Assembly (NCBI GenBank): GCA_020053565.1
Contig: JAGVMY010000068.1
Location: 1-10,677, forward strand
Length of the DNA stretch: 10,677 nt
DNA from: Thermodesulfovibrionales bacterium
Lineage (GTDB): Bacteria; Nitrospirota; Thermodesulfovibrionia; Thermodesulfovibrionales; SM23-35
Reading direction: 5' to 3'
Shown here: positions 1 to 5,944 of the stretch, piece by piece
How the letters are laid out: the number at the start of each line of letters is the position of its first letter
How positions within the stretch are numbered: position 1 is the stretch's first letter
Notes under the pieces: generated by a model
What the model saw: the letters and a program-made list of their open reading frames with translations, nothing else
Database searches by the model: none
What the model was told of the DNA's origin: nothing
Made by a program: the position numbers and the translations under genes

Positions 1-776
1 AGACTCCACAATACACTGCTGGTAACGAATGGTGATATGCCCTGCCATTCCTCTTCATTCAGATAGTCCTCATCAATACCAGCCCTATTAATAAAATCCA
101 CCGCTTCATCAGGTGGTGTAGATATCAACTCAATCAGTTTTATAAGTTCTACAGCAAAAGTTGGTTTAATCTGTCCTACATAATCTGCAAGAGAGGACAA
201 GAATGAATCCGGAGTTATTGGTTTATTTTGAAGCACCAATGCAACTGCACCACTAATCGCTACTGCGCCTGCTGAACACCTTAAATCCTTATGAGTAATT
301 CTTCCCTGATCATAAGCTGCCTGTACAAGGAGTTGTGTATTATCAAAAAACAGCAAGCCTACAGGAGCTGCACGCATAGCGCTCCCATTGCCTGCGGAAG
401 GAGCAGGGGTACCAGCTTCTTCCCACGGTATTCCCTGTACAAGTCTTATGGCTGCTTCTCTTGTAGCCTGACCCCAGCCTACAATCCTCCTCTCTGCAAA
501 AATAGCCTTGATGCGTTCTGCATAATCGTCAGGACTAAATTTTTTACATGTCACATAGCTCTGAAGAAGTTCACGGGCAAGTTGTGAATCATCTGAATAT
601 TGTCCAAAAGGAAAAGGAAACCGGCCGAACTCTCCAGCCCTCCCTGCTTTGAGTATATCTTCTACATACCTTTTGCATGCCCCTGGCGAGTAGCCTTCCA
701 CAACAAAACCGAGAGCATCTCCCAGACATTGACCGATCAGACAGCCACTGAACTGTTCTTTACGGGGAATCATCAT
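1..776 (-). CDS. ADP-ribosylglycohydrolase, DraG family (3' end beyond window)
   Basis: This is an ADP-ribosylglycohydrolase, a binuclear metal hydrolase that removes ADP-ribose from modified proteins or small molecules. In DraG this reactivates dinitrogenase reductase. Reading the minus strand from ATG 776, the frame is open to the left edge (about 258 residues visible). The family signatures appear in order. They are GQCLGDALG (residues 15-23), Y-SDDS (60-64, the position of the canonical TDDT metal ligands), the GNGSAMRAAP substrate-loop motif (129-138), and TH-KD (161-164). The C-terminal metal ligands expected in the family lie beyond the window. Upstream in frame there is a stop at 786-788, so ATG 776 (followed by a second ATG) is the first possible start; a GTGAGATGG stretch serves as a moderate RBS. 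The real target is unknown: no DraT transferase or nif gene is visible. The gene lies 76 bp downstream of the small selenoprotein, perhaps in the same transcript. Confidence 0.88.
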   Translation of the reverse strand, partial: MMIPRKEQFSGCLIGQCLGDALGFVVEGYSPGACKRYVEDILKAGRAGEFGRFPFPFGQYSDDSQLARELLQSYVTCKKFSPDDYAERIKAIFAERRIVGWGQATREAAIRLVQGIPWEEAGTPAPSAGNGSAMRAAPVGLLFFDNTQLLVQAAYDQGRITHKDLRCSAGAVAISGAVALVLQNKPITPDSFLSSLADYVGQIKPTFAVELIKLIELISTPPDEAVDFINRAGIDEDYLNEEEWQGISPFVTSSVLWS

Positions 777-852
777 TACGCCATCTCACTTTTAACTACG
801 TGTTATAAAATGTTTTTTTAAAACTGGATGTCTAATCAATCTTTAAGAAATA

Positions 853-1023
853 CTAAATTCTATCGCAAGGCCGAAGCGCTATTTTTCCCAGCATCTCTTC
901 ATCTAACTCATGAATATATTCATTTAAAGGGAAAATCTTTCTGCAGTCCATGCAGCATAAACTCACCGTTCTTCACCCAATAATGAGCTTTATTTTGCCA
1001 CCACATCTTTTACACTTCATCAT
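853..1023 (-). CDS. Dual-CxxC small selenoprotein with in-frame UGA (Sec17)
   Basis: Reading from ATG 1023, the frame gives MMKCKRCGGKIKLIIG, then UGA at 973-975, then RTVSLCCMDCRKIFPL and on to a TAG at 853-855. With UGA read as selenocysteine the product is 56 residues. It has C4-x2-C7, U17 and C24-x2-C27, followed by an acidic helix (ELDEEM) and a basic end. I recognise this as the family annotated as 'dual CXXC motif small (seleno)protein', in which the middle position is Cys or Sec. The C-to-U-to-C spacings of 10 and 7 match the Cys form as I remember it. The protein is probably a small metal-binding or redox protein in the cytoplasm; its function is not known to me. AGGA at 1035-1038 overlaps the stop codon of the upstream ORF and can serve as RBS. 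A SECIS-like hairpin follows the UGA. The alternative is a nonsense-mutated pseudogene, but the intact family pattern after the UGA argues against this. Confidence 0.82.
941..955 (-). promoter_or_regulatory. Candidate bacterial SECIS hairpin for UGA 973-975
   Basis: On the minus strand the sequence is CTGCA-TGGAC-TGCAG. This is a perfect 5-bp stem with a 5-nt loop whose second base is G. The loop begins 22 nt after the UGA, within the distance and with the loop G usual for SelB-binding bacterial SECIS elements. A further TTT:AAA pairing (959-961 with 938-940) can extend it past a 3-nt bulge. It lies inside the coding frame and covers the second CxxC. The element is short, so the call rests mainly on its position relative to the UGA. 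Confidence 0.6.
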
Positions 1024-1036
1024 TATTTACTATATC

Positions 1037-1279
1037 CTATAACGGTTTGAAATTTAAAGTACCAAACACCTCATTTCTTGACCCATACAAAAATACCGCT
1101 TTTTGATGGGTCAAGCTGGGAATAATGACCATACCTGCCTGTAAATCTTTTGGGTTGAGCTCTATTTCAACCACATCATTTTTTGGTAAAGCTCTTGTGA
1201 AAATCTCTTTTAGTGACAGAAGCGAAGCAGATAGGGTTATGCTATCATGTATATATGTCTTCAAAATATTAAAAACCAC
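1037..1279 (-). CDS. Small hypothetical protein upstream of the selenoprotein
   Basis: This is an 80-residue frame that I do not recognise. It reads like real protein: an N-terminal mixed helix, an acidic/hydrophobic middle (VVEIELNPKDLQAGMVII), then a beta-rich aromatic end (KAVFLYGSRNEVFGTL). It has no cysteine, no signal peptide and no membrane segment. Its stop codon overlaps the likely RBS of the selenoprotein gene 13 bp downstream, which suggests the two are co-transcribed. The start is weak: GTG 1279 is the first candidate and lacks a clear RBS. TTG 1264 is an alternative, and an in-frame stop lies only about 33 bases upstream of the GTG. It could be a decayed remnant or carry an unusual start. 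The divergent radical SAM gene begins at 1326, so any promoter must lie in the short gap or within one of the genes. Confidence 0.45.
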   Translation of the reverse strand: MVFNILKTYIHDSITLSASLLSLKEIFTRALPKNDVVEIELNPKDLQAGMVIIPSLTHQKAVFLYGSRNEVFGTLNFKPL

Positions 1280-1325
1280 AGGAGATAGTGAAAGGGCTTG
1301 ATATCATATAGTTATCGGTGACAAT

Positions 1326-2957
1326 GTGAGCCAAAAACTTAAAGAAAAAGCAGACTTTCTGTTATCAAAGGAGAAAGGGACAATTTATAAAGACCCCGGT
1401 GGCAGGATTACTATTGCTCTTGTTTATCCAAATATCTACCACGTTGGAATGTCAAACCTTGGTTTTCAGGGAATTTATGGGCTCTTGAATAGAATGGATA
1501 ATGTGGTATGTGAAAGGGCTTTTCTTCCTGAGGATATGGATTTTGACGAATATGTGAGAACAGGCACAGAGCTCTTTTCTTTGGAATCAAAAAGACCTCT
1601 TCACCGGTTTGATATTGTGGCATTCTCTGTCTCTTTTGAAAATGATTATCCAAATATTGCAAGAATTTTTAATTTATCCAGGCTTCCTCTGCGGCATTCA
1701 GATAGAAATTCATACCATCCACTCATCATTATCGGCGGTGTCTGCACTTTTTTTAACCCTGAGCCTGTTGCAGATTTTTTTGACATATGCTTCATAGGAG
1801 AGGCAGAGGAGATGCTCCCTGAATTTCTTGATGTGTATAAGTCCTCTGCGGACAGGTCTGAGCTTTTGAAAAGGTCTTTATGTATACAAGGGTTATATGT
1901 ACCTGCATTCTACAGTGTATCTTATGATACTGAGGGAAAAATATCAGGAAGGCACTACGCTGAGGGTGCACCCCCCATTATAAAAAGACGGTATCTTGAA
2001 GACTTATCAACGTCAAGCATTGCGACAACAATTGTGACAACCGAGACAGAATTCTCTGACATGTATTTAATAGAAATAATGAGGGGATGTCCCTGGTCCT
2101 GCAGGTTCTGCGTAGCAGGTCAGATATATAATCCGACACGAAGAAAAGAACTACAGGCAGTTGAAGATGAGATAAACAGAGCATTATCCAGGACAAAAAG
2201 GATAGGCCTTATCGGACCTTCTCTTTCAGATTATCCGCATATAAGGGAAGTCTTGAAAATCCCGGGAGTTGATTTTTCGATTACCTCTCTCAGGGCAACG
2301 ATAAAGAGCGCAGAATTGGTGAGTTTCATGAAAGGTCATAAAAGTGTATCGATTGCACCTGAAGCAGGTACAGAGCGGCTCAGGAAGGTTATTAATAAAA
2401 GAATCACCGAGGAGGATATCCTTCAAACCTCAGAATATCTTTTTATTGAAGGTATTGAAACTCTCAGGCTCTATTTTATGGTTGGTCTTCCCACAGAGAC
2501 AATTGAAGATGTAGAAGGTATAGTTGACCTTGTCAAAAAGATAAAAAATATTGCGCCCAAAGGGCGCATTACCGTGAGCATAAGCACCTTCGTTCCAAAA
2601 CCCTTTACACCTTTTCAATGGCACCCGATGGAAAACCCTTCTGACGTTAAAGAGAGACTAAGAATGATTAAGAAAAATCTACTTTCAATAAGAGGCATTC
2701 ACGTATTCCATGATGTGCTAAAGTATGCGTACATGCAGGGGTTCTTTTCCATGGGAGACAGGCAGGTATCAAAGGCAATCGAAGAGATGCAAAGGACTAA
2801 TGACTGGAGAAAAGCAGCAGAGTCTGCAGGACTCAATAAAGATTTTTATCTATTCAGGAAAAGGGAGTTTAACGAAATTCTTCCCTGGGATTTTATTGAT
2901 AGCGGGATTTCAAAAGAGAAACTCTGGGCTGAATATCAGGAGGCTACAGCTTTGTAG
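1326..2957 (+). CDS. B12-binding-type radical SAM protein (TIGR03960-like)
   Basis: This is a radical SAM enzyme of 543 residues. The N-terminal third (about 20-210) resembles the cobalamin-binding-like domain of the TIGR03960 group: YPNIYHVGMSNLGFQGIY near the start, then VAFSVSFENDYPN, IIIGGV and FIGEAEE. The [4Fe-4S] cluster that cleaves S-adenosylmethionine is bound by C255-x3-C259-x2-C262 in MRGCPWSCRFCVAG. It is followed by the barrel motifs SIAPEAGTERLR and YFMVGLPTET. I see no classical DxHxxG cobalamin-ligand histidine motif. The DUF2344 domain that is often fused or adjacent in this group is also not seen. The substrate is unknown. GTG 1326 is the first possible start, since an in-frame TGA lies at 1299-1301; GGTG at 1317-1320 is a modest RBS. 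Confidence 0.85.
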   Translation: MSQKLKEKADFLLSKEKGTIYKDPGGRITIALVYPNIYHVGMSNLGFQGIYGLLNRMDNVVCERAFLPEDMDFDEYVRTGTELFSLESKRPLHRFDIVAFSVSFENDYPNIARIFNLSRLPLRHSDRNSYHPLIIIGGVCTFFNPEPVADFFDICFIGEAEEMLPEFLDVYKSSADRSELLKRSLCIQGLYVPAFYSVSYDTEGKISGRHYAEGAPPIIKRRYLEDLSTSSIATTIVTTETEFSDMYLIEIMRGCPWSCRFCVAGQIYNPTRRKELQAVEDEINRALSRTKRIGLIGPSLSDYPHIREVLKIPGVDFSITSLRATIKSAELVSFMKGHKSVSIAPEAGTERLRKVINKRITEEDILQTSEYLFIEGIETLRLYFMVGLPTETIEDVEGIVDLVKKIKNIAPKGRITVSISTFVPKPFTPFQWHPMENPSDVKERLRMIKKNLLSIRGIHVFHDVLKYAYMQGFFSMGDRQVSKAIEEMQRTNDWRKAAESAGLNKDFYLFRKREFNEILPWDFIDSGISKEKLWAEYQEATAL

Positions 2958-3002
2958 ATTTTTAAATAAAATGGTATCCTTTTTTAATCACTAAATTATT
3001 CA

Positions 3003-3017
3003 GAGGGTAATAACACG
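3003..3017 (+). promoter_or_regulatory. RBS and candidate ACG start of the thioredoxin gene
   Basis: GAGGG at 3003-3007 is followed, after seven bases, by ACG at 3015-3017. ACG opens exactly the frame that encodes a complete signal peptide (NKTLCLFIISIVFTFG...AFA). No ATG, GTG or TTG lies between the RBS and the hydrophobic segment in this frame, and GTG 3051 has no RBS. This decides in favour of an unusual ACG start, or of an ATG changed to ACG in this sequence. Confidence 0.5.
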
Positions 3018-3533
3018 AATAAGACGCTCTGTCTCTTCATCATATCTATAGTGTTTACTTTTGGCATGAGCAGTGAGAATCTTGCCTTTGCAAAAACACC
3101 AGGCTCCTTTGCCCCTGATTTTACCCTGACTGATCTCGATGGGAAAAATGTGACTCTTTCGAAATTCAGGGGGAAGGTAGTCCTTCTTAACTTCTGGAAT
3201 ACATGGTGCGGCCCGTGCAGGGCAGAAATGCCTTCTTTGAATAATCTCTACCTTGAGCTTAAAGATAAGGGGCTTGTTGTCCTTTCCATTTCAATAGATA
3301 CATCAGAGGAACCTGTAAGAGCTTTCATCTCAGAAAGAAAGATAGTCTTTCCTGTGCTCATGGATAAAAAGCAAAAGGTGTACGCTAAAAAATATTTTCT
3401 TTATGGACTTCCCGTAACCTTTTTAATTGATAAAAAGGGAATCATTGTTGAAAAATTCATAGGCGAAAGGGACTGGGGTTCCCAGGAAATGAAAGAGAAA
3501 ATATTAAAACTTTTAAACGGGAAAAAGAGATAA
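3015..3533 (+). CDS. Secreted TlpA/ResA-like thiol-disulfide oxidoreductase
   Basis: This is a periplasmic thioredoxin-fold protein of the AhpC-TSA/Redoxin (TlpA, ResA) type that reduces or exchanges disulfides outside the cytoplasm, for example in cytochrome c maturation. From the ACG at 3015 it has 172 residues. Residues 1-26 form a signal peptide with cleavage likely after AFA. APDFTLTDLDGKNVTL is the typical family opening, WCGPC (64-68) is the active site, and GLPVTFLIDKKG carries the cis-proline. The first canonical start, GTG 3051, would begin in the middle of the signal peptide and leave the active site in a protein with a truncated export signal. The gene ends 5 bp before the stop of the convergent AOR gene. 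No ccm or cytochrome genes are next to it, so its partner cannot be named. Confidence 0.85.
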   Translation, partial: TNKTLCLFIISIVFTFGMSSENLAFAKTPGSFAPDFTLTDLDGKNVTLSKFRGKVVLLNFWNTWCGPCRAEMPSLNNLYLELKDKGLVVLSISIDTSEEPVRAFISERKIVFPVLMDKKQKVYAKKYFLYGLPVTFLIDKKGIIVEKFIGERDWGSQEMKEKILKLLNGKKR

Positions 3534-3538
3534 TAAAT

Positions 3539-5296
3539 TCAACTTTTATCAAAAAGAAAATTTTTGAAATGCTTTACCGTTTCCTTCATATAGGCAGGAT
3601 CAATAAAACCGAGAGGTGTGGCAACTTCCAGAACTCTTTTGGGTAAATAATAATTTTCCATATCAAACCCCATGTCTCTCTTCATCATATTTTTTTCTAT
3701 CAGGATTTTTCTCCCTATCTCAAGAATATCTTTCTCATTTAAATCCCAACCAAAGACTTTAAGACATTTAGAAATTCTATCAATCGTATACACGTTTCTT
3801 GCAAAGAAGCAGACAACCAGACTGGATAACACCTGTCTTATGGCTTCCTCATCAAAGAGTGCTTTTGCCATTTCCTGAGGTGTTATGCTCTTCTTTTCCA
3901 TTAAGATTTTCTGGTCAATGCTATAACCAGCACTATCCAAATGACTATGTCTTCCTCCGGTAATATGGGTGAGGTGTGCAGCAGGACCAGTGTGGTAACC
4001 CGACATCTCGTTTCCAAGATAAGAGATGGCAAAGTCCCTTCCCCCATATCTTTGCGCAAGGACCTCAACTCCCTTACCCATGAGCTTATAGAATTCATTT
4101 TTATGTTCCATCATTTTCTCTATCATTTCGACATAAACACTTCTATTCCCAAATGAAGGAGATAACCCATCAGTCTCTTTCTTGCCTATAATCCCTTCTG
4201 CAAAAGCCTCTGTAGCCCATGCCAATACCACTCCAGCTGTCATCGCATCTATACCATATTTTTCCACAGTTTCAAGAATCTTTAAAAAGTCTTCAACAGT
4301 CTCTATTCCAAGAAGGGTTCCTAAACTATATAATGGTTCATAATCATAGGAGATCAAACTTGTTTTATAAAAGTATGGCTCATCAGGGTATTTCTCTCTT
4401 ATTACCGCAAGGTGTATGCACCCTACCGGGCAGTGGCTACAGGCAATTCTCCTTCCAAGATAATTTGTGGCAAGGTTTTCTCCTGACAAAACTTCAGCTT
4501 TCTCAAATGTAACCTCTTTAAAATTCCTCGTTGGTAAAGCCTTAATAGAATTCAGAGGCATGATATTGCCTGCTGTCCCGAGATCATGGTATTTTTTTGT
4601 CGGGGTAGATAAACAGAGATTGTAAATCTCATCATACATGTTTTTATATGCCTGCTTATTTTTAGACAGTACACTTCTTTTGCCTGATATCACAAGCCCT
4701 TTTAATTTTTTGCTTCCAAAGACACACCCGAGTCCCAGCCTGCCAAAATGTCTGTATGTTTCTGTAGTGACTGTTGAATATGAAATAAGCTTTTCCCCGC
4801 CCTTTCCTATCCTCATGATGGTTCGGAGACCGCTTCTTCCCGTTCTCTCTCTCATTATCCTTCCCACAGTTCTTGTATCACCCAGGTCCCACAAAGCTCT
4901 TGCATCTTTAAATTTAACGGTACCCCCATCAATAGTCACATAAACAGGTGTCTGGCTGGCACCTTTAATCACAATTGCGCCATAACCTGCCTGCCATAAC
5001 GCAATAGCACTTCTTCCACCAGCATGGCTTTCTCCCAGGAAATTATTATGGGGAGATTTAAAAAGGGAGATGGTTTTAGAAACCATGGGAAATTTCCCTG
5101 TTAGAGCACCTATTGCAAAAACAATGACGTTATCCGGGCTGTAAGGGTCTATTTTAGGGTCAAGAAACTCTTTAAGCAGCTTGAGTCCTGCACCAGTACC
5201 CCCTAAATATTCCTTAAAATAGTCTTCTCTTTCCTCAATACGATAAGAGTGTTTTTTAAGATCAATAATTAAAACTCTATTTAGGTAAGGATCCAT
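3539..5296 (-). CDS. Aldehyde ferredoxin oxidoreductase (tungsten pterin enzyme)
   Basis: This is a 585-residue catalytic subunit of the AOR family. These enzymes oxidise aldehydes to carboxylates (or reduce acids) at a bis-pterin tungsten or molybdenum site, passing electrons through one [4Fe-4S] cluster to ferredoxin. The visible motifs are GGTGAGLKLL (32-41), LTGKFPMVSKT (65-75), a Gly-rich pterin segment SHAGGRSAIALWQAGYGAIVIKG (90-112, first residues quoted as key motif), and HFGRLGLGCVFGSKKLKG (183-200). The cluster ligands are C286-x2-C289-x3-C293 and a distant C496. This spacing agrees closely with the Pyrococcus furiosus enzyme. AAGAGG precedes ATG 5296 by about six bases. The start overlaps the 3' end of the ferredoxin gene by 20 bp, so the two are translationally coupled. 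The substrate is unknown, and the family also includes formaldehyde and aromatic aldehyde oxidoreductases. Confidence 0.93.
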   Translation of the reverse strand: MDPYLNRVLIIDLKKHSYRIEEREDYFKEYLGGTGAGLKLLKEFLDPKIDPYSPDNVIVFAIGALTGKFPMVSKTISLFKSPHNNFLGESHAGGRSAIALWQAGYGAIVIKGASQTPVYVTIDGGTVKFKDARALWDLGDTRTVGRIMRERTGRSGLRTIMRIGKGGEKLISYSTVTTETYRHFGRLGLGCVFGSKKLKGLVISGKRSVLSKNKQAYKNMYDEIYNLCLSTPTKKYHDLGTAGNIMPLNSIKALPTRNFKEVTFEKAEVLSGENLATNYLGRRIACSHCPVGCIHLAVIREKYPDEPYFYKTSLISYDYEPLYSLGTLLGIETVEDFLKILETVEKYGIDAMTAGVVLAWATEAFAEGIIGKKETDGLSPSFGNRSVYVEMIEKMMEHKNEFYKLMGKGVEVLAQRYGGRDFAISYLGNEMSGYHTGPAAHLTHITGGRHSHLDSAGYSIDQKILMEKKSITPQEMAKALFDEEAIRQVLSSLVVCFFARNVYTIDRISKCLKVFGWDLNEKDILEIGRKILIEKNMMKRDMGFDMENYYLPKRVLEVATPLGFIDPAYMKETVKHFKNFLFDKS

Positions 5297-5699
5297 TTTT
5301 AACCTCTTCTTTTCCTATCACCTTATGGGGACAGTAGTCTACACAAAAACCGCAGTAGAGACACATAAGGGGCTTACCTTCTTCCTCATCCATAGTGATA
5401 GCAGACATCGGACATGCATCAACGCAACTACCACACCCTATGCACTTTTCTCTATCAAGCTTTACCCCGCCTACTTTTCTCTTCTTTAATGCAGAAACAG
5501 GACAGACATAGATGCAGGAAGGGTCTTCACATGCCCTGCATATGATCACAGTAAAGCCCCTTTCCATCCCTCCTATAGAGCGTATATGGATTCTTGAGCT
5601 TTCGAGTGAGGCCTTCCCTTCTCTTCTCGTGCATGCGAACATACACGTTGCACAGCCCACACACCTTTCTGAATCTAATACCTTTATCCTTCTTATCAT
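5277..5699 (-). CDS. Polyferredoxin-like electron carrier for the AOR (four 4Fe-4S)
   Basis: This is a 140-residue iron-sulfur protein with sixteen cysteines in four clusters of four: CVGCATCMFAC, CRACEDPSCIYVC, CIGCGSCVDAC and CLYCGFCVDYC. That is enough for four [4Fe-4S] centres. It resembles the HycB/AorA-type electron transfer subunits that sit beside AOR genes, and most likely takes electrons from the AOR subunit in the cytoplasm. I choose ATG 5699 because AGGTGAG lies four to five bases before it. An upstream in-frame GTG at 5708 would add three residues but is itself part of that RBS. The 3' end overlaps the AOR start. A promoter at 5787-5815 and a hairpin at 5705-5719 precede it. Confidence 0.9.
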   Translation of the reverse strand: MIRRIKVLDSERCVGCATCMFACTRREGKASLESSRIHIRSIGGMERGFTVIICRACEDPSCIYVCPVSALKKRKVGGVKLDREKCIGCGSCVDACPMSAITMDEEEGKPLMCLYCGFCVDYCPHKVIGKEEVKNGSLPK

Positions 5700-5704
5700 G
5701 TCTC

Positions 5705-5719
5705 TCACCTATGAGGTGA
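5705..5719 (-). promoter_or_regulatory. Hairpin covering the RBS of the ferredoxin gene
   Basis: On the minus strand the sequence TCACCTCATAGGTGA forms a perfect 6-bp stem with a 3-nt loop. Its 3' arm is the Shine-Dalgarno sequence AGGTGA, only a few bases before ATG 5699. Folded, it would hide the RBS. This may lower or regulate translation of the AOR operon; no ligand or protein can be named from the sequence. Confidence 0.45.
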
Positions 5720-5786
5720 CCAGATTTTCAGATTAGTATGTAACCAGCCTGTAGTTTATAGTCATCCTCTTTAATTAATAAAGTTT

Positions 5787-5815
5787 ATTCTAAGTTATAT
5801 TTTTCTAATTTTCAA
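5787..5815 (-). promoter_or_regulatory. Sigma70-type promoter of the AOR operon
   Basis: On the minus strand TTGAAA (5815-5810) is separated by exactly 17 bases from TAGAAT (5792-5787), each one or two mismatches from consensus. Transcription would begin near 5780, giving a leader of about 80 nt before the ferredoxin start. It lies in the divergent spacer between the AOR operon and yggS, facing the right way. Confidence 0.6.
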
Positions 5816-5903
5816 TGGATTTCGATACATGAAAACCATCTTTATACAATTTTCCGAAGAAGCCCATTAATTATCCAAAGATAGGTCAATTGTTTTTTTT
5901 ATT

Positions 5904-5918
5904 ATGCTAAAATAGCAT
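5904..5918. promoter_or_regulatory. Palindrome overlapping a possible yggS -10
   Basis: ATGCTA-AAA-TAGCAT is a perfect inverted repeat with a 3-bp centre. The centre (5908-5913, TAAAAT) could be a -10 box, six bases upstream of the yggS RBS region, but I see no good -35. It follows a run of eight T on the plus strand, so it is not a plus-strand intrinsic terminator. It could be an operator site for the yggS cluster, or chance in AT-rich DNA. Confidence 0.3.
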
Positions 5919-5923
5919 CAATC

Positions 5924-5944
5924 AAGGAGGCTTGGTCAGATACG
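5924..5944 (+). promoter_or_regulatory. RBS and candidate ACG start of yggS
   Basis: AAGGAGG at 5924-5930 is the strongest Shine-Dalgarno sequence of the window. The first usable codon after it in the yggS frame is ACG at 5942-5944, eleven bases later. No ATG, GTG or TTG occurs in this frame before ATG 5996, which itself lies 65 bases from the RBS. TTG at 5932 is out of frame and soon meets a stop. Confidence 0.45.

Noticed and set aside
291..821. Two plus-strand frames (291-587 and 600-821)
   Set aside because: Both lie antisense to the DraG-type hydrolase, which has clear motifs on the minus strand; their translations are low-complexity and match no family I know.
853..1023. Reading the UGA at 973-975 as a plain stop and the rest as intergenic
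   Set aside because: The frame after the UGA encodes the second CxxC half of the same protein and a SECIS-like hairpin is in place, so recoding explains the sequence better.
5730..5760. Possible 10-codon leader peptide on the minus strand ahead of the ferredoxin
   Set aside because: AGAGG touches the ATG directly, the peptide has no run of a regulatory amino acid, and no attenuator hairpin with a T run follows.
5904..5918. The ATGCTA palindrome as an intrinsic terminator
   Set aside because: The T run lies before it on the plus strand, and no minus-strand gene ends here.
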